A stretch of 64,000 nucleotides of DNA, from NCBI RefSeq assembly GCF_014062315.1, contig NZ_JACGLT010000010.1, positions 75,781 through 139,780 of the forward strand, written 5' to 3'. The number at the start of each line of letters is the position of its first letter. Position 1 is the first letter of the stretch. Shown one piece after another: positions 55,094 through 63,904 of this stretch. The stretch is from Gelidibacter maritimus (GTDB lineage: Bacteria; Bacteroidota; Bacteroidia; Flavobacteriales; Flavobacteriaceae). Position numbers and translations under genes: made by a program. The notes under the pieces are model-generated. The model saw only the letters and a list, made by a program, of their open reading frames with translations, was not told where the DNA came from and ran no database searches.

Positions 55094-55201
55094 TACACAC
55101 CAAGTAGTTAATTGTTCAACACCTAAAAAGGCTTCCTTTTTACAAGGTATCAATTAACTTTTAATTATCATAATTTCTGCGACATCTTGAGAACGAAGCT
55201 T

Positions 55202-55209
55202 TAATTTTG
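55202..55209 (+). promoter_or_regulatory. Bacteroidota -7 box for the MFS efflux gene
   Basis: TAATTTTG lies 29 bp upstream of the ATG. Confidence 0.55.
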
Positions 55210-55238
55210 GCGCTTATTTTTTTATAAGAATTGTAATA

Positions 55239-56408
55239 ATGAATAAAGCTTTACTGTCATTGGCCATTGGGGGATTCGGAATTGGATTGACTGAATTTGT
55301 AATCATGGGTATTTTGCCAGATGTAGCCCATGCATTTAACATCAGTATACCTGAAGCAGGACATTTTATTTCGGCTTATGCTTTGGGCGTTGTCGTCGGT
55401 GCGCCGATACTGACAGGATTTGGTAGCAAATGGCCTGCTCACAGGGTATTGTTGGTACTCATGATATGGTTTACAATTTTCAATACCTTATCTGCTTTTG
55501 CTACCGGCTACAATTCGTTTATGTTCTTACGTTTTCTATCCGGATTGCCACATGGTGCATTTTTTGGAATTGGTGCCGTAGTTGCTGGAAAATTATCTAA
55601 ACAAGGAAAAGAAGCTCAAGGTATCGCAATTATGTTCAGCGGATTGACCGTTGCCAACCTCTTGGGTGTGCCATTAGGAACTTATTTAGGCAAAAGTTTT
55701 GATTGGAGCGTCTCCTTTTTAATGGTTGGCGTGGTTGGCGTTTTAGCAGTTTTAAGCGTTAAATTCTGGATGCCCGCTCTTAAAAAGTCTTCTGAAAGTA
55801 ATTTTTTAAAGGAATTTCGAATCTTTAAACGTGCTGAACTTTGGCTCATTATTTTATTAACGACTATAGGTACTGGTGGTTTTTTTGCTTGGTATAGTTA
55901 TATTGCACCGTCTATTACTGAGGTTGCTGGGCATTCAGAAAATGTTGTCGCTTATGCTATGGTACTGGCTGGATTGGGAATGGTGATCGGAAATTTTGTT
56001 GGTGCCAAACTGACTGAAAAATTCGCGCCACTGAATACCGTAACTATTGTTCTCACTTTAATGGTGATCTGTCTTTCGCTCAATGCCTATTTGGCATCCG
56101 ATAAAACCATGATTCTCGTGATGACATTTATCATCGGACTGGTATCTTTTGCAATTTCCACGCCTATCCAATTACTCATTATCCAATCGTCAAAAGGCTC
56201 TGAAACTTTAGGGTCTTCACTGAACCAAAGTGCTTTTAATATTGGAAATGCGTCAGGGGCTTACTTTGCAGGCTTACCTATTGCGATGGGTTATGGTTAT
56301 ACCTCTGCCGATTGGGTAGGTGCAGCAATGGCCGCCACCGGAATTCTGATTGCTTTTTCTATTTATATTTTAAAGAAACACCAAGCCAGACAACAAATAA
56401 GAACTTAG
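55239..56408 (+). CDS. MFS efflux transporter, AraJ/DHA1-like
   Basis: A 389-residue major facilitator with 12 hydrophobic helices. The opening ALLSLAIGGFGIGLTEFVIM and the motif FLSGLPHGAFFGIGAVVAG are typical of the AraJ/YdhP (DHA1) group of sugar or drug efflux proteins. The substrate is unknown. It has its own promoter and two upstream direct repeats that may form an operator. Confidence 0.9.
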   Translation: MNKALLSLAIGGFGIGLTEFVIMGILPDVAHAFNISIPEAGHFISAYALGVVVGAPILTGFGSKWPAHRVLLVLMIWFTIFNTLSAFATGYNSFMFLRFLSGLPHGAFFGIGAVVAGKLSKQGKEAQGIAIMFSGLTVANLLGVPLGTYLGKSFDWSVSFLMVGVVGVLAVLSVKFWMPALKKSSESNFLKEFRIFKRAELWLIILLTTIGTGGFFAWYSYIAPSITEVAGHSENVVAYAMVLAGLGMVIGNFVGAKLTEKFAPLNTVTIVLTLMVICLSLNAYLASDKTMILVMTFIIGLVSFAISTPIQLLIIQSSKGSETLGSSLNQSAFNIGNASGAYFAGLPIAMGYGYTSADWVGAAMAATGILIAFSIYILKKHQARQQIRT

Positions 56409-56473
56409 ATTTAAAATCGTTTTTAATTATAACTGAGGAATCGACCTAACCGCCAATTCAAGATATCCATGAG

Positions 56474-56758
56474 TTATTTGATAATATCTTGATATTCGGA
56501 TTGCCGTTTTTCAAAAATTGCTTTTGCATAGGAACAAGAGGTGATTGCTTTTAGGTTTTTGTTTCTTATAAACCTCACTGCGGCATCAATTAACGCATAA
56601 CCTATCCCTTTTCCTTGTAAAGATTTTGCAACTTCGGTGTGGTCAATATCAATGGTATCAGAATCTTTGTAATAGTATGTCATTTCTGCTTTTCTTTGTC
56701 CATCTATTTCGATATAAAACGCCCCTTCTTTTCCGTTATCTGTGTGTTGAATGTCCAT
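56474..56758 (-). CDS. Small GNAT N-acetyltransferase (Acetyltransf_CG type)
   Basis: A 94-residue single-domain acetyltransferase of the small YjdJ-like group. The acetyl-CoA loop GKGIGYALIDAAVRF and the conserved SCSYAKAIFEKR near the C-terminus are characteristic. The substrate is unknown. It begins 2 bp after the FMN-reductase stop, so the two are one operon. Confidence 0.85.
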   Translation of the reverse strand: MDIQHTDNGKEGAFYIEIDGQRKAEMTYYYKDSDTIDIDHTEVAKSLQGKGIGYALIDAAVRFIRNKNLKAITSCSYAKAIFEKRQSEYQDIIK

Positions 56759-56760
56759 AA

Positions 56761-57291
56761 TTATAGATGTTTTTCCAATAATTCTACTTTGTGTTTTAAT
56801 TCGTCTTTTAACTCGGGATTGGTAATCTTTCCATTTTCAAAATTATCCATAAACGATGGTAATGAAAAGTCTGCTACTATTTGTGCATCATGACGTGGAA
56901 AGCGCTCTTTGGCCATGGTCAAAACAGAAATTGCTCCTCGTCTTCCATCAGAAGTAGCCATGAGCAACATAGGTTTGCCAAAAAACAATTTAGCTTCTGC
57001 CCTGGACATCCAATCAAATAAATTTTTAAACACTGCAGAATAGGCAGCATTATTTTCAGCCAATGACAATACTATCCCATCAGATTGTTTGATATAATTC
57101 AAAAACGATAGTGCATTTTCAGGAACACCGTGACTTTTTTCATAATGTTTACTGAAAATGGGCAGTTCAAAATCATTCAAATCTAAAACGGTAACTTCAG
57201 CCCCTTCAATTAATCCTGACGCATAAACAGCGAGTTGTTTATTTATGGAATCTTTACTATTACTTCCGGCAAATGCTAATATTTTTTTCAT
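56761..57291 (-). CDS. NAD(P)H-dependent FMN reductase family protein
   Basis: A 176-residue flavodoxin-like oxidoreductase. The FMN-binding loop is FAGSNSKDSINKQLA at the N-terminus, with a second site in SLAENNAAYSAVFKNLFDW around residue 85. It probably reduces quinones, azo compounds or flavin. It is the first gene of a two-gene operon with the small GNAT. Confidence 0.9.
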   Translation of the reverse strand: MKKILAFAGSNSKDSINKQLAVYASGLIEGAEVTVLDLNDFELPIFSKHYEKSHGVPENALSFLNYIKQSDGIVLSLAENNAAYSAVFKNLFDWMSRAEAKLFFGKPMLLMATSDGRRGAISVLTMAKERFPRHDAQIVADFSLPSFMDNFENGKITNPELKDELKHKVELLEKHL

Positions 57292-57449
57292 TTATTATTT
57301 ACTGTTGATATTATTTAATTTTACTGTATCGATTCTCCATTTAATCCGGATGTTTTAGGTGAGGTGTAGTTCAGAAACCTTAAATCTCACCTATTTATTT
57401 CGACATAATCTTTTTTTTGAAAAAGACGATACTTTCAATTGGTATTTTC

Positions 57450-57457
57450 CAAATCTA
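57450..57457 (-). promoter_or_regulatory. Bacteroidota -7 box for the FMN-reductase/GNAT operon
   Basis: TAGATTTG on the minus strand lies about 160 bp upstream of the reductase start. Confidence 0.4.
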
Positions 57458-57528
57458 CGAAATAAAAAATGCCGTTTTATCGAAAGTTTTTCAAAAAATT
57501 CAATTTAATTCCAGCAGTGGATTATGTA

Positions 57529-57627
57529 CTCTGAGGCTTGCCGCGATTTAGGAAGACAATTTCTTAGTAATACTTCGTGGTCTTTGCCGCCGGTGCCGAT
57601 TGAACGGCCCCCGAGGTTCTTGATTAT
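57529..57627. repeat. Dispersed intergenic repeat, segment 2 (copy B)
   Basis: It aligns with 48501-48600: both share GAGGCTTGCC near the left end and TTCTTGATTA at the right end, with a diverged GC-rich inverted repeat in the middle. Confidence 0.65.
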
Positions 57628-57697
57628 TTTTTGGGCAATTTCCTTCTTTTGTAAGAGTTTTAAAGTTTGTATTTTTACATCAAACTAAAAAACTGCA

Positions 57698-59326
57698 ATG
57701 GACCTTAACTTCAACAAAAACGAAGACCACAACAAACTTCAACGCTCTGCTTTACGCCAACGCCTTGCCAAGGTAAAATTGGGTGGCGGACAGAAAAGCA
57801 TCGACAAACAACATGAGAAAGGTAAAATGACCGCACGTGAGCGTATCAATTATCTGTTAGACCCTAAAGCTAAATCCATTGAAATAGCAGCTTTTGCGGG
57901 CGAGGACATGTATGAAGAGCACGGCGGCTGCCCTTCAGGTGGTGTGGTGATAAAGATGGGCTATATCAAAGGTGTACAATGCCTTGTGGTGGCCAACGAT
58001 GCCACAGTAAAGGCTGGAGCCTGGTTCCCCATTACTGCAAAAAAGAATTTAAGAGCACAGGAAATCGCCATTGAAAACCGATTGCCAATTATTTACTTAG
58101 TGGACTCTGCTGGCGTTTATTTACCATTACAGGACGAAATCTTCCCAGACAAGGAACATTTTGGACGCATTTTTAGAAACAACGCCATTATGAGCAGCAT
58201 GGGCATTACCCAGATTTCTGCTGTGATGGGAAGTTGTGTGGCAGGTGGTGCCTATTTACCTATCATGAGCGATGAAGCCTTAATTGTGGATAAAACGGGA
58301 AGTATTTTTCTTGCTGGAAGTTATTTGGTGAAAGCGGCCATTGGCGAAACTATAGACAACGAAACTTTAGGTGGTGCCACGACCCATTGCGAAATCTCCG
58401 GTGTTACCGATTATAAAGCTAAAGACGATAAAGATGCTTTGGACACTATCAAAAACATTATAGATAAGATTGGTGATTATGACAAGGCCGGATTTAATCG
58501 CGCAAAAGCGATAAAACCTAAAGAAAATCCTGAAGATATCTACGGCATTATACCAAAAAGTCGTAGCGATCAATACGATATGTATGAAGTCATCAAACGT
58601 TTGGTGGACGATTCTGAATTTGACGAATATAAGGCTGGCTACGGAAAAACCATCATCACAGCGTATGCGCGTATCGATGGCTGGGCGGTAGGTATTGTGG
58701 CCAATCAACGTCAGTTAGTAAAAACTAAATCTGGAGAAATGCAGTTTGGCGGTGTAATCTATAACGACTCTGCTGACAAGGCCACACGTTTTATAGCCAA
58801 TTGTAATCAAAAGAAAATTCCTTTGGTATTTTTACAGGATGTTACCGGATTTATGGTGGGCAGTAAAAGTGAACACAGTGGCATTATTAAAGATGGCGCC
58901 AAAATGGTGAATGCGGTAAGCAATTCGGTAGTACCAAAATTCACCATTGTCATTGGTAACAGTTACGGTGCGGGAAATTATGCCATGTGTGGAAAAGCAT
59001 ACGATCCACGATTGATTGTTGCGTGGCCAAGTGCAGAACTGGCCGTTATGAGTGGCAATAGTGCTGCCAAAGTACTTTTACAAATTGAAACGGCCTCACT
59101 TAAAAAGAAAGGTGAAACCATAACAAAGGAGAAAGAAGAAGCACTTTATAAAGAAATCAAAGACCGATACGATGCTCAAGTTTCACCATATTATGCTGCG
59201 GCAAGAATCTGGACGGACGCTATTATTGATCCCTTGGACACGCGGACATGGATCAGCATGGGTATTGAAGCTGCAAACCACTCACCAATAGAAAAGCAAT
59301 TTAATATGGGTGTATTACAGGTGTGA
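57698..59326 (+). CDS. Acyl-CoA carboxylase beta subunit, methylcrotonyl-CoA carboxylase type
   Basis: A 542-residue carboxyltransferase subunit. Two crotonase-like halves are visible. VANDATVKAGAWFPITAKKN and YLVDSAGVYLPLQDEIFPDK in the first and QDVTGFMVGSKSEHSGIIKD in the second fit MCC-beta better than propionyl-CoA carboxylase. It transfers CO2 from carboxybiotin to the acyl-CoA in leucine breakdown. The biotin-carrying alpha subunit is not in the window. The next gene starts within its stop codon. Confidence 0.9.
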   Translation: MDLNFNKNEDHNKLQRSALRQRLAKVKLGGGQKSIDKQHEKGKMTARERINYLLDPKAKSIEIAAFAGEDMYEEHGGCPSGGVVIKMGYIKGVQCLVVANDATVKAGAWFPITAKKNLRAQEIAIENRLPIIYLVDSAGVYLPLQDEIFPDKEHFGRIFRNNAIMSSMGITQISAVMGSCVAGGAYLPIMSDEALIVDKTGSIFLAGSYLVKAAIGETIDNETLGGATTHCEISGVTDYKAKDDKDALDTIKNIIDKIGDYDKAGFNRAKAIKPKENPEDIYGIIPKSRSDQYDMYEVIKRLVDDSEFDEYKAGYGKTIITAYARIDGWAVGIVANQRQLVKTKSGEMQFGGVIYNDSADKATRFIANCNQKKIPLVFLQDVTGFMVGSKSEHSGIIKDGAKMVNAVSNSVVPKFTIVIGNSYGAGNYAMCGKAYDPRLIVAWPSAELAVMSGNSAAKVLLQIETASLKKKGETITKEKEEALYKEIKDRYDAQVSPYYAAARIWTDAIIDPLDTRTWISMGIEAANHSPIEKQFNMGVLQV

Positions 59327-60603
59327 TGAACACTTCAAGATCCAAACGGTCCATTTTTATCATTCTCTTGCTCATTTTTGCAGGAGAGGCCATTTTTGTG
59401 CTTCCGTTTGTATTGGCGCGTATCTTCAGACCAACTTTTTTAGAGATTTTTAACATCAATAATTTGGAATTGGGCAATTGCTTCTCGGTGTATGGGGTGG
59501 TTGCATTTATATCGTACTTTTTTGGTGGCTCCTTAGCGGACAAATATGCACCGAGAACATTAATGGCAGTCGCACTTTTTATGACAGCTATCGGTGGTTT
59601 TTATATGGCCACCTTTCCCTCCTATTTTGCTATGAAACTGCTGTTTGGGTATTACGGATTTACCACCATTTTTTTGTTTTGGGCACCTATGATCAAGGCA
59701 ACCAGAGTTTGGGGCGGACAAGACAAGCAGGGTCTCGCTTTTGGTTTTTTGGATGGCGGCAGAGGACTTGTAGCTGCCAGTTTTGGATCTCTTGGCGTTT
59801 TGGTGTTTTCTTATATGATAACCATTGATGTTTCTGAAGCTTCCCTAATGCATCTTCAAGATGCTTTTAAATACGTTATCTGGGCGTCTTCAGCGATGAT
59901 TATTTGTATTGGAATTCTGGTGTACTATTTCCTTAAGCCTTTATCCGCAAAGGTTGATAAACTTCAAAACCAGAAGAAAATTTATACGCTTGAAAATTTT
60001 AAATCAGTTTTAAAATATCCAACAGTTTGGCTTATGATGCTCATCATTTTGTGTGCTTATGTGGGTTATAAAACCACAGATATCTTTAGTTTGTACGCCA
60101 AAGATGTTTTAGGTTATGACGATATTGGATCAGCTCAGGTTGGAACTTATTTGCTCTACATCAGGCCGATAACGGGAATCATTATCGGACTATTGGCCGA
60201 TAGGACTCGGGCTTCCTTATGGATTATTATTGGTTTCTTGATCATGATGCTTAGTAGCCTGTTTTTTGCTTCCGGTATTATTTCCGATACCACTATTTAC
60301 TTATTTATCATATCAGTTATTTTTATGGCCATTGGAGTCTATGCCACGCGAGTGCTTTATTTTGCAATCATGGAAGAGGCCAAGTTGCCTTTAGCCATTA
60401 CCGGAACTGCGGTAGGGTTTATTTCAGTAATTGGCTATACGCCAGATATTTTTGCTGGACCAATGATCGGTGTGCTATTGGATAACTCGCCAGGCGAGCT
60501 GGGCCACCAACATGTTTTTGCAGTGATGGCGGGGTTCTCTTTAATAGGTCTTTGTGCAACATTGGCATTCTCGATGATAACAAAAGGAAAACAGCATAGT
60601 TAA
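59326..60603 (+). CDS. MFS transporter coupled to the carboxylase gene
   Basis: A 425-residue major facilitator with 12 helices. It opens with a basic segment and FIILLLIFAGEAIFVLPFVL and has the loop GGSLADKYAPRT after helix 2. The ATG at 59326 overlaps the TGA of the carboxylase gene (TGATG), so translation is coupled; a GTG at 59323 is an alternative start. The layout resembles oxalate/formate or nitrate-type MFS proteins. The context suggests transport of a branched-chain or related carboxylic acid, but this is inference. Confidence 0.87.
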   Translation: MNTSRSKRSIFIILLLIFAGEAIFVLPFVLARIFRPTFLEIFNINNLELGNCFSVYGVVAFISYFFGGSLADKYAPRTLMAVALFMTAIGGFYMATFPSYFAMKLLFGYYGFTTIFLFWAPMIKATRVWGGQDKQGLAFGFLDGGRGLVAASFGSLGVLVFSYMITIDVSEASLMHLQDAFKYVIWASSAMIICIGILVYYFLKPLSAKVDKLQNQKKIYTLENFKSVLKYPTVWLMMLIILCAYVGYKTTDIFSLYAKDVLGYDDIGSAQVGTYLLYIRPITGIIIGLLADRTRASLWIIIGFLIMMLSSLFFASGIISDTTIYLFIISVIFMAIGVYATRVLYFAIMEEAKLPLAITGTAVGFISVIGYTPDIFAGPMIGVLLDNSPGELGHQHVFAVMAGFSLIGLCATLAFSMITKGKQHS

Positions 60604-60655
60604 TGCGTAATCGTAGTAAAGCGCGACTTTGAGCCGCTCTTTATCTACACATGTC

Positions 60656-62740
60656 TTATAAATTCTGATAGGATTCCACTAATCGGATAAATTCCGATCT
60701 GTAGCCGTTAGCATCACTTCCTCTACCTTGTTTGGCCATTTCCGTAATATCTTTTAAGGTAGCCTTATTATCAAATTTGGATGCCCTGAGCTGCATTCCC
60801 AACAGGGCGACTGACGCAGCAAATCTGAGATCTTCTGAAGGCTCAGAAACTTCATCTTTTTGAATGTGTGCCATTTCGATACTCTTTACTCCATTGGGTT
60901 TTTTATATCTGAATTTCACTGTAAACAATTCGTCAGAATACTCAGGTGCTACAGTTGTCTCGGTATACTTCAAATCATCTACATCTTTTAAATAATCGCT
61001 TTTCACACCTGTAGGAATAACTTCATAAAGCGCCGTAACCGTATGACCACTTCCCAATTCGCCGGCATCTTTAGTATCATCAATAAAATCTTCATCCGCC
61101 AACAATCGGTTTTCATAGCCTATCAAACGGTAAGCTTGGACTTTTTTGGGATTGAATTCTATCTGAATTTTAACATCTTTAGCAATGGTGTACAACGTGC
61201 CACCAAATTCTTTGCCAAAGGTTTTTTGTGCCTCTTGCATGGTATCAATATAGGCGTGGTTTCCATTGCCCTTATTGGCCAATGTTTCTAATTTTGAGTC
61301 TTTGTAATTTCCAAAACCGAATCCCAACACCGATAAAAACACACCGCTTTCACGCTTTTCTTCAATCAGTTTTTCCATGTCCTTATCACTGGATGCACCA
61401 ACGTTAAAGTCGCCGTCAGTTGCAAGAATCACACGATTGTTTCCATTTTTAATAAAATTTTCCTGAGCAATCTCGTACGCCAATTCAATTCCCGCACCAC
61501 CAGCGGTCGATCCACCTGCACTTAAATTGTTCAAAGCATTGCTAATTTTCTCTTTATCTGCCCCCGAGGTTGGCGGTAATACCATTCCAGCCGCACCAGC
61601 ATAAACAACAATCGCTATTTTATCTTTGGCTCTTAATTGATTGACTAAAAGTTTAAAAGCCGATTTCAATAATGGCAGCTTATTGGCACTGTTCATAGAA
61701 CCGGAAACGTCAATCAGAAAAGTTAAGTTTGATGCTGGTAATTCTTCATTTTTAAAGCTTTTACCTTGTAAACCGATTTTCACAATTTTAGTAGCAACAT
61801 TCCATGGTGTTTTGGCAACCTCTGTATGAATCGAAAAAGGATGCTGACCTGTTGGCTGAGGATAGTTATAGTTGAAATAATTAATCATTTCTTCAATTCG
61901 TACAGCATCTGGTGGAATTTTCTGTCCGTTATTGATCATTCTTCTAATATTGCTATAAGATGCTTTGTCCACATCAATTGAAAAGGTGGACAATGGAGAT
62001 AGTGAAACCCGCTCAAATTGATTTTCAGTAATTTCAGCATAAGACTCTTCGTTGGTCAATTCAGGGTAATTTGGCTTGTAATTGCCTTGCTTTGTATTAA
62101 CTATAATCACCCCGTTAGCGCCTCTTGCTCCATACATAGCCGTTGCTTCTTGAGATTTAAGAATGGTGGTGGATTTTATGTCGTTCGGACTTATAACATC
62201 GATATTTTCCTGTGATGTTACGGCTATACCATCAACAATATATAACGGTTTGTTATTTCTGATGACCGATGTGTTACCACGAATAGGGTATGCTCCATTC
62301 TGACGATGACCCACGTTGACTCCAGCAATCTGCCCTGACAAGGTTTGAGCCACTTGACCATTCTTTCTTTGATGACGTCTGTCTGACCGTGATAGAAATG
62401 ATTTTCTGGTGGCTCCATACCCCACAACCACCACTTCCTCCAAGGCAGTGTTATCTGCTTCTAAGGTAATATTGAGCATCGTTTCCTTTCTAAGCTTAAT
62501 TTCTTGAGTTTTAAAGCCAACATAGGTAAACTGAAGGATATCACCTTCGCTCGCCAATAGCGTATATTTCCCATCAAAATCGGTTTGTGTTCCTATTGTG
62601 GTGCCTTTAATCATAACGCTGGCTCCCGGTAAGGGCAAACCATCAGAAGATGAACTCACTATTCCGGAAATGATTTTTTGTTGTGCCTGTAATTGTACCG
62701 AGATAATTAATATAAAGACGAACTGTAAGACTGATTTCAT
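60656..62740 (-). CDS. Exported fusion: carboxypeptidase-regulatory, TonB plug, YfbK-type vWA
   Basis: A 694-residue exported protein with signal peptide MKSVLQFVFILIISVQLQAQ. Domain order: carboxypeptidase-like regulatory domain (about 22-105), a TonB-plug-like region (about 130-216, NNKPLYIVDGIAVTSQENID and GARGANGVIIVNTK) but no beta-barrel, then a YfbK-type module. That module has the vWA N-region (about 240-315), the MIDAS DVSGS (344-348) with ATDGDFNVG (second acidic site), and a C-terminal DUF3520-like part. The plug without barrel suggests contact with a TonB/SusC-like partner or reuse as an adhesion domain. Residues 117-128 look frame-shifted relative to family sequence. Confidence 0.85.
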   Translation of the reverse strand: MKSVLQFVFILIISVQLQAQQKIISGIVSSSSDGLPLPGASVMIKGTTIGTQTDFDGKYTLLASEGDILQFTYVGFKTQEIKLRKETMLNITLEADNTALEEVVVVGYGATRKSFLSRSDRRHQRKNGQVAQTLSGQIAGVNVGHRQNGAYPIRGNTSVIRNNKPLYIVDGIAVTSQENIDVISPNDIKSTTILKSQEATAMYGARGANGVIIVNTKQGNYKPNYPELTNEESYAEITENQFERVSLSPLSTFSIDVDKASYSNIRRMINNGQKIPPDAVRIEEMINYFNYNYPQPTGQHPFSIHTEVAKTPWNVATKIVKIGLQGKSFKNEELPASNLTFLIDVSGSMNSANKLPLLKSAFKLLVNQLRAKDKIAIVVYAGAAGMVLPPTSGADKEKISNALNNLSAGGSTAGGAGIELAYEIAQENFIKNGNNRVILATDGDFNVGASSDKDMEKLIEEKRESGVFLSVLGFGFGNYKDSKLETLANKGNGNHAYIDTMQEAQKTFGKEFGGTLYTIAKDVKIQIEFNPKKVQAYRLIGYENRLLADEDFIDDTKDAGELGSGHTVTALYEVIPTGVKSDYLKDVDDLKYTETTVAPEYSDELFTVKFRYKKPNGVKSIEMAHIQKDEVSEPSEDLRFAASVALLGMQLRASKFDNKATLKDITEMAKQGRGSDANGYRSEFIRLVESYQNL

Positions 62741-62821
62741 AATAATTGATTTTAGTTTACAGTAAAACTATATTCTAAAATCTTATTCTAAAACCAGAAA
62801 TGAGTGAAGCGGTCGTTTTGA

Positions 62822-63892
62822 TTAGTGAGCGTCGGTTTTTAGTAATTTAAGTGTTTCCTTACGTTGAATTTTACCAGTGGCAGTTTCTTTAAATTTCGGG
62901 ACCGTATAGATTTCTTTGGGAATTTCTAATTTGTCCAGCCCCTTAAATGACGACTTCTTTAGTGTGTTTTTATCACTTTCTAAAATAAGAATAAGCTTCT
63001 CGCCTAAGTCTGAATCGGGTTCAGAAGCAATAAAAAAGCGCTCTTTGATTTGATCAACAAGTTTAGCTTCAATTTGTTCAGGAAACAACTTCAAACCACC
63101 TGAATTGACCATATTATCAAGACGTCCAATCAATTCAAATTCTGTAGCTGAATGCAGTTTCACCACATCAGTAGTAATCAAACGCTCTGACGTCACTTTT
63201 GGAGCCTCAATAATCAAACAGCCTCTATCATCTTGAGAAATTTTCACTTTGGGAAACACCTTAAAATAATCCATTTTCTGTTTTCCATTCATACGTTTTA
63301 CCGCAATATGACTCACCGTTTCTGTCATTCCGTAGGTAGCGTATATTTTAGTTTTTAAGCCTTGGATGGCTGCTTCCAACGGTTTTGAAATGGCAGCTCC
63401 TCCAATGATCAAAGTCTTAATGTTGTGGATGTATTTAACCGTGTTTTTCAATTGAATCGGAATCATGGCACAAAAATCATAGGGCTTGCCATAGTCAAAA
63501 ACAGGCTGTGTGGTTGGATCAACAAAGTCAAGTTCCAATCCTAGAACCATCGCTCGTACCAACATCATTTTTCCTGCAATATAATGGGTTGGCAAACACA
63601 ATAATGCGGTTTGACCTGGTTCCATTTTGAAATAATCACCCGTGGCAATGGAAGAATTGACCATGGCTTGTTTGCTCACCTTCATCAATTTCGGTTGTCC
63701 TGTTGAACCCGAAGTCCGTACGTTGATATAATCTTTGGCGTCCAACCAATCCATGAGAAAATCGCCCATAACTTTTTCATAGGGCGCACCTTCTTTTACT
63801 AAGCTATAAGCAACTTCTTTAAGATCTTCAGCACTGTAATTGTTGGCATTTAATTTGAACTTCAAATGGATTTTATCGAATGTTGGCGTCAT
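62822..63892 (-). CDS. menE: O-succinylbenzoate-CoA ligase, short form
   Basis: A 356-residue adenylate-forming enzyme of menaquinone synthesis. The P-loop TSGSTGQPK is at residues 60-68, YGMTETV near residue 197 and the C-terminal lysine motif GKIQRKE near 345. It is about 100 residues shorter than E. coli MenE at the N-terminus, as is usual for Bacteroidota. It follows a partial membrane-protein gene by 12 bp, so it is part of an operon that extends past the window edge. No other men genes are visible. Confidence 0.88.
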   Translation of the reverse strand: MTPTFDKIHLKFKLNANNYSAEDLKEVAYSLVKEGAPYEKVMGDFLMDWLDAKDYINVRTSGSTGQPKLMKVSKQAMVNSSIATGDYFKMEPGQTALLCLPTHYIAGKMMLVRAMVLGLELDFVDPTTQPVFDYGKPYDFCAMIPIQLKNTVKYIHNIKTLIIGGAAISKPLEAAIQGLKTKIYATYGMTETVSHIAVKRMNGKQKMDYFKVFPKVKISQDDRGCLIIEAPKVTSERLITTDVVKLHSATEFELIGRLDNMVNSGGLKLFPEQIEAKLVDQIKERFFIASEPDSDLGEKLILILESDKNTLKKSSFKGLDKLEIPKEIYTVPKFKETATGKIQRKETLKLLKTDAH

Positions 63893-63904
63893 TTTGTGGG
63901 CTTT

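Larger units (their letters stand above)
54934..55238. other. Intergenic region with tandem operator-like repeats
   Basis: A 305-bp divergent spacer between a small membrane gene and an MFS gene. It holds the -7 box of the MFS gene and two TACATTGNAAT direct repeats; otherwise it is AT-rich without a gene. Confidence 0.5.
57292..57697. other. Intergenic region containing a dispersed repeat
   Basis: A 406-bp divergent spacer without a gene. It contains the minus-strand promoter box at 57450-57457, a copy of dispersed segment 2 (57529-57627) and a near-consensus plus-strand -7 box TATTTTTA at 57670-57677 just before the carboxylase gene. Confidence 0.55.
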
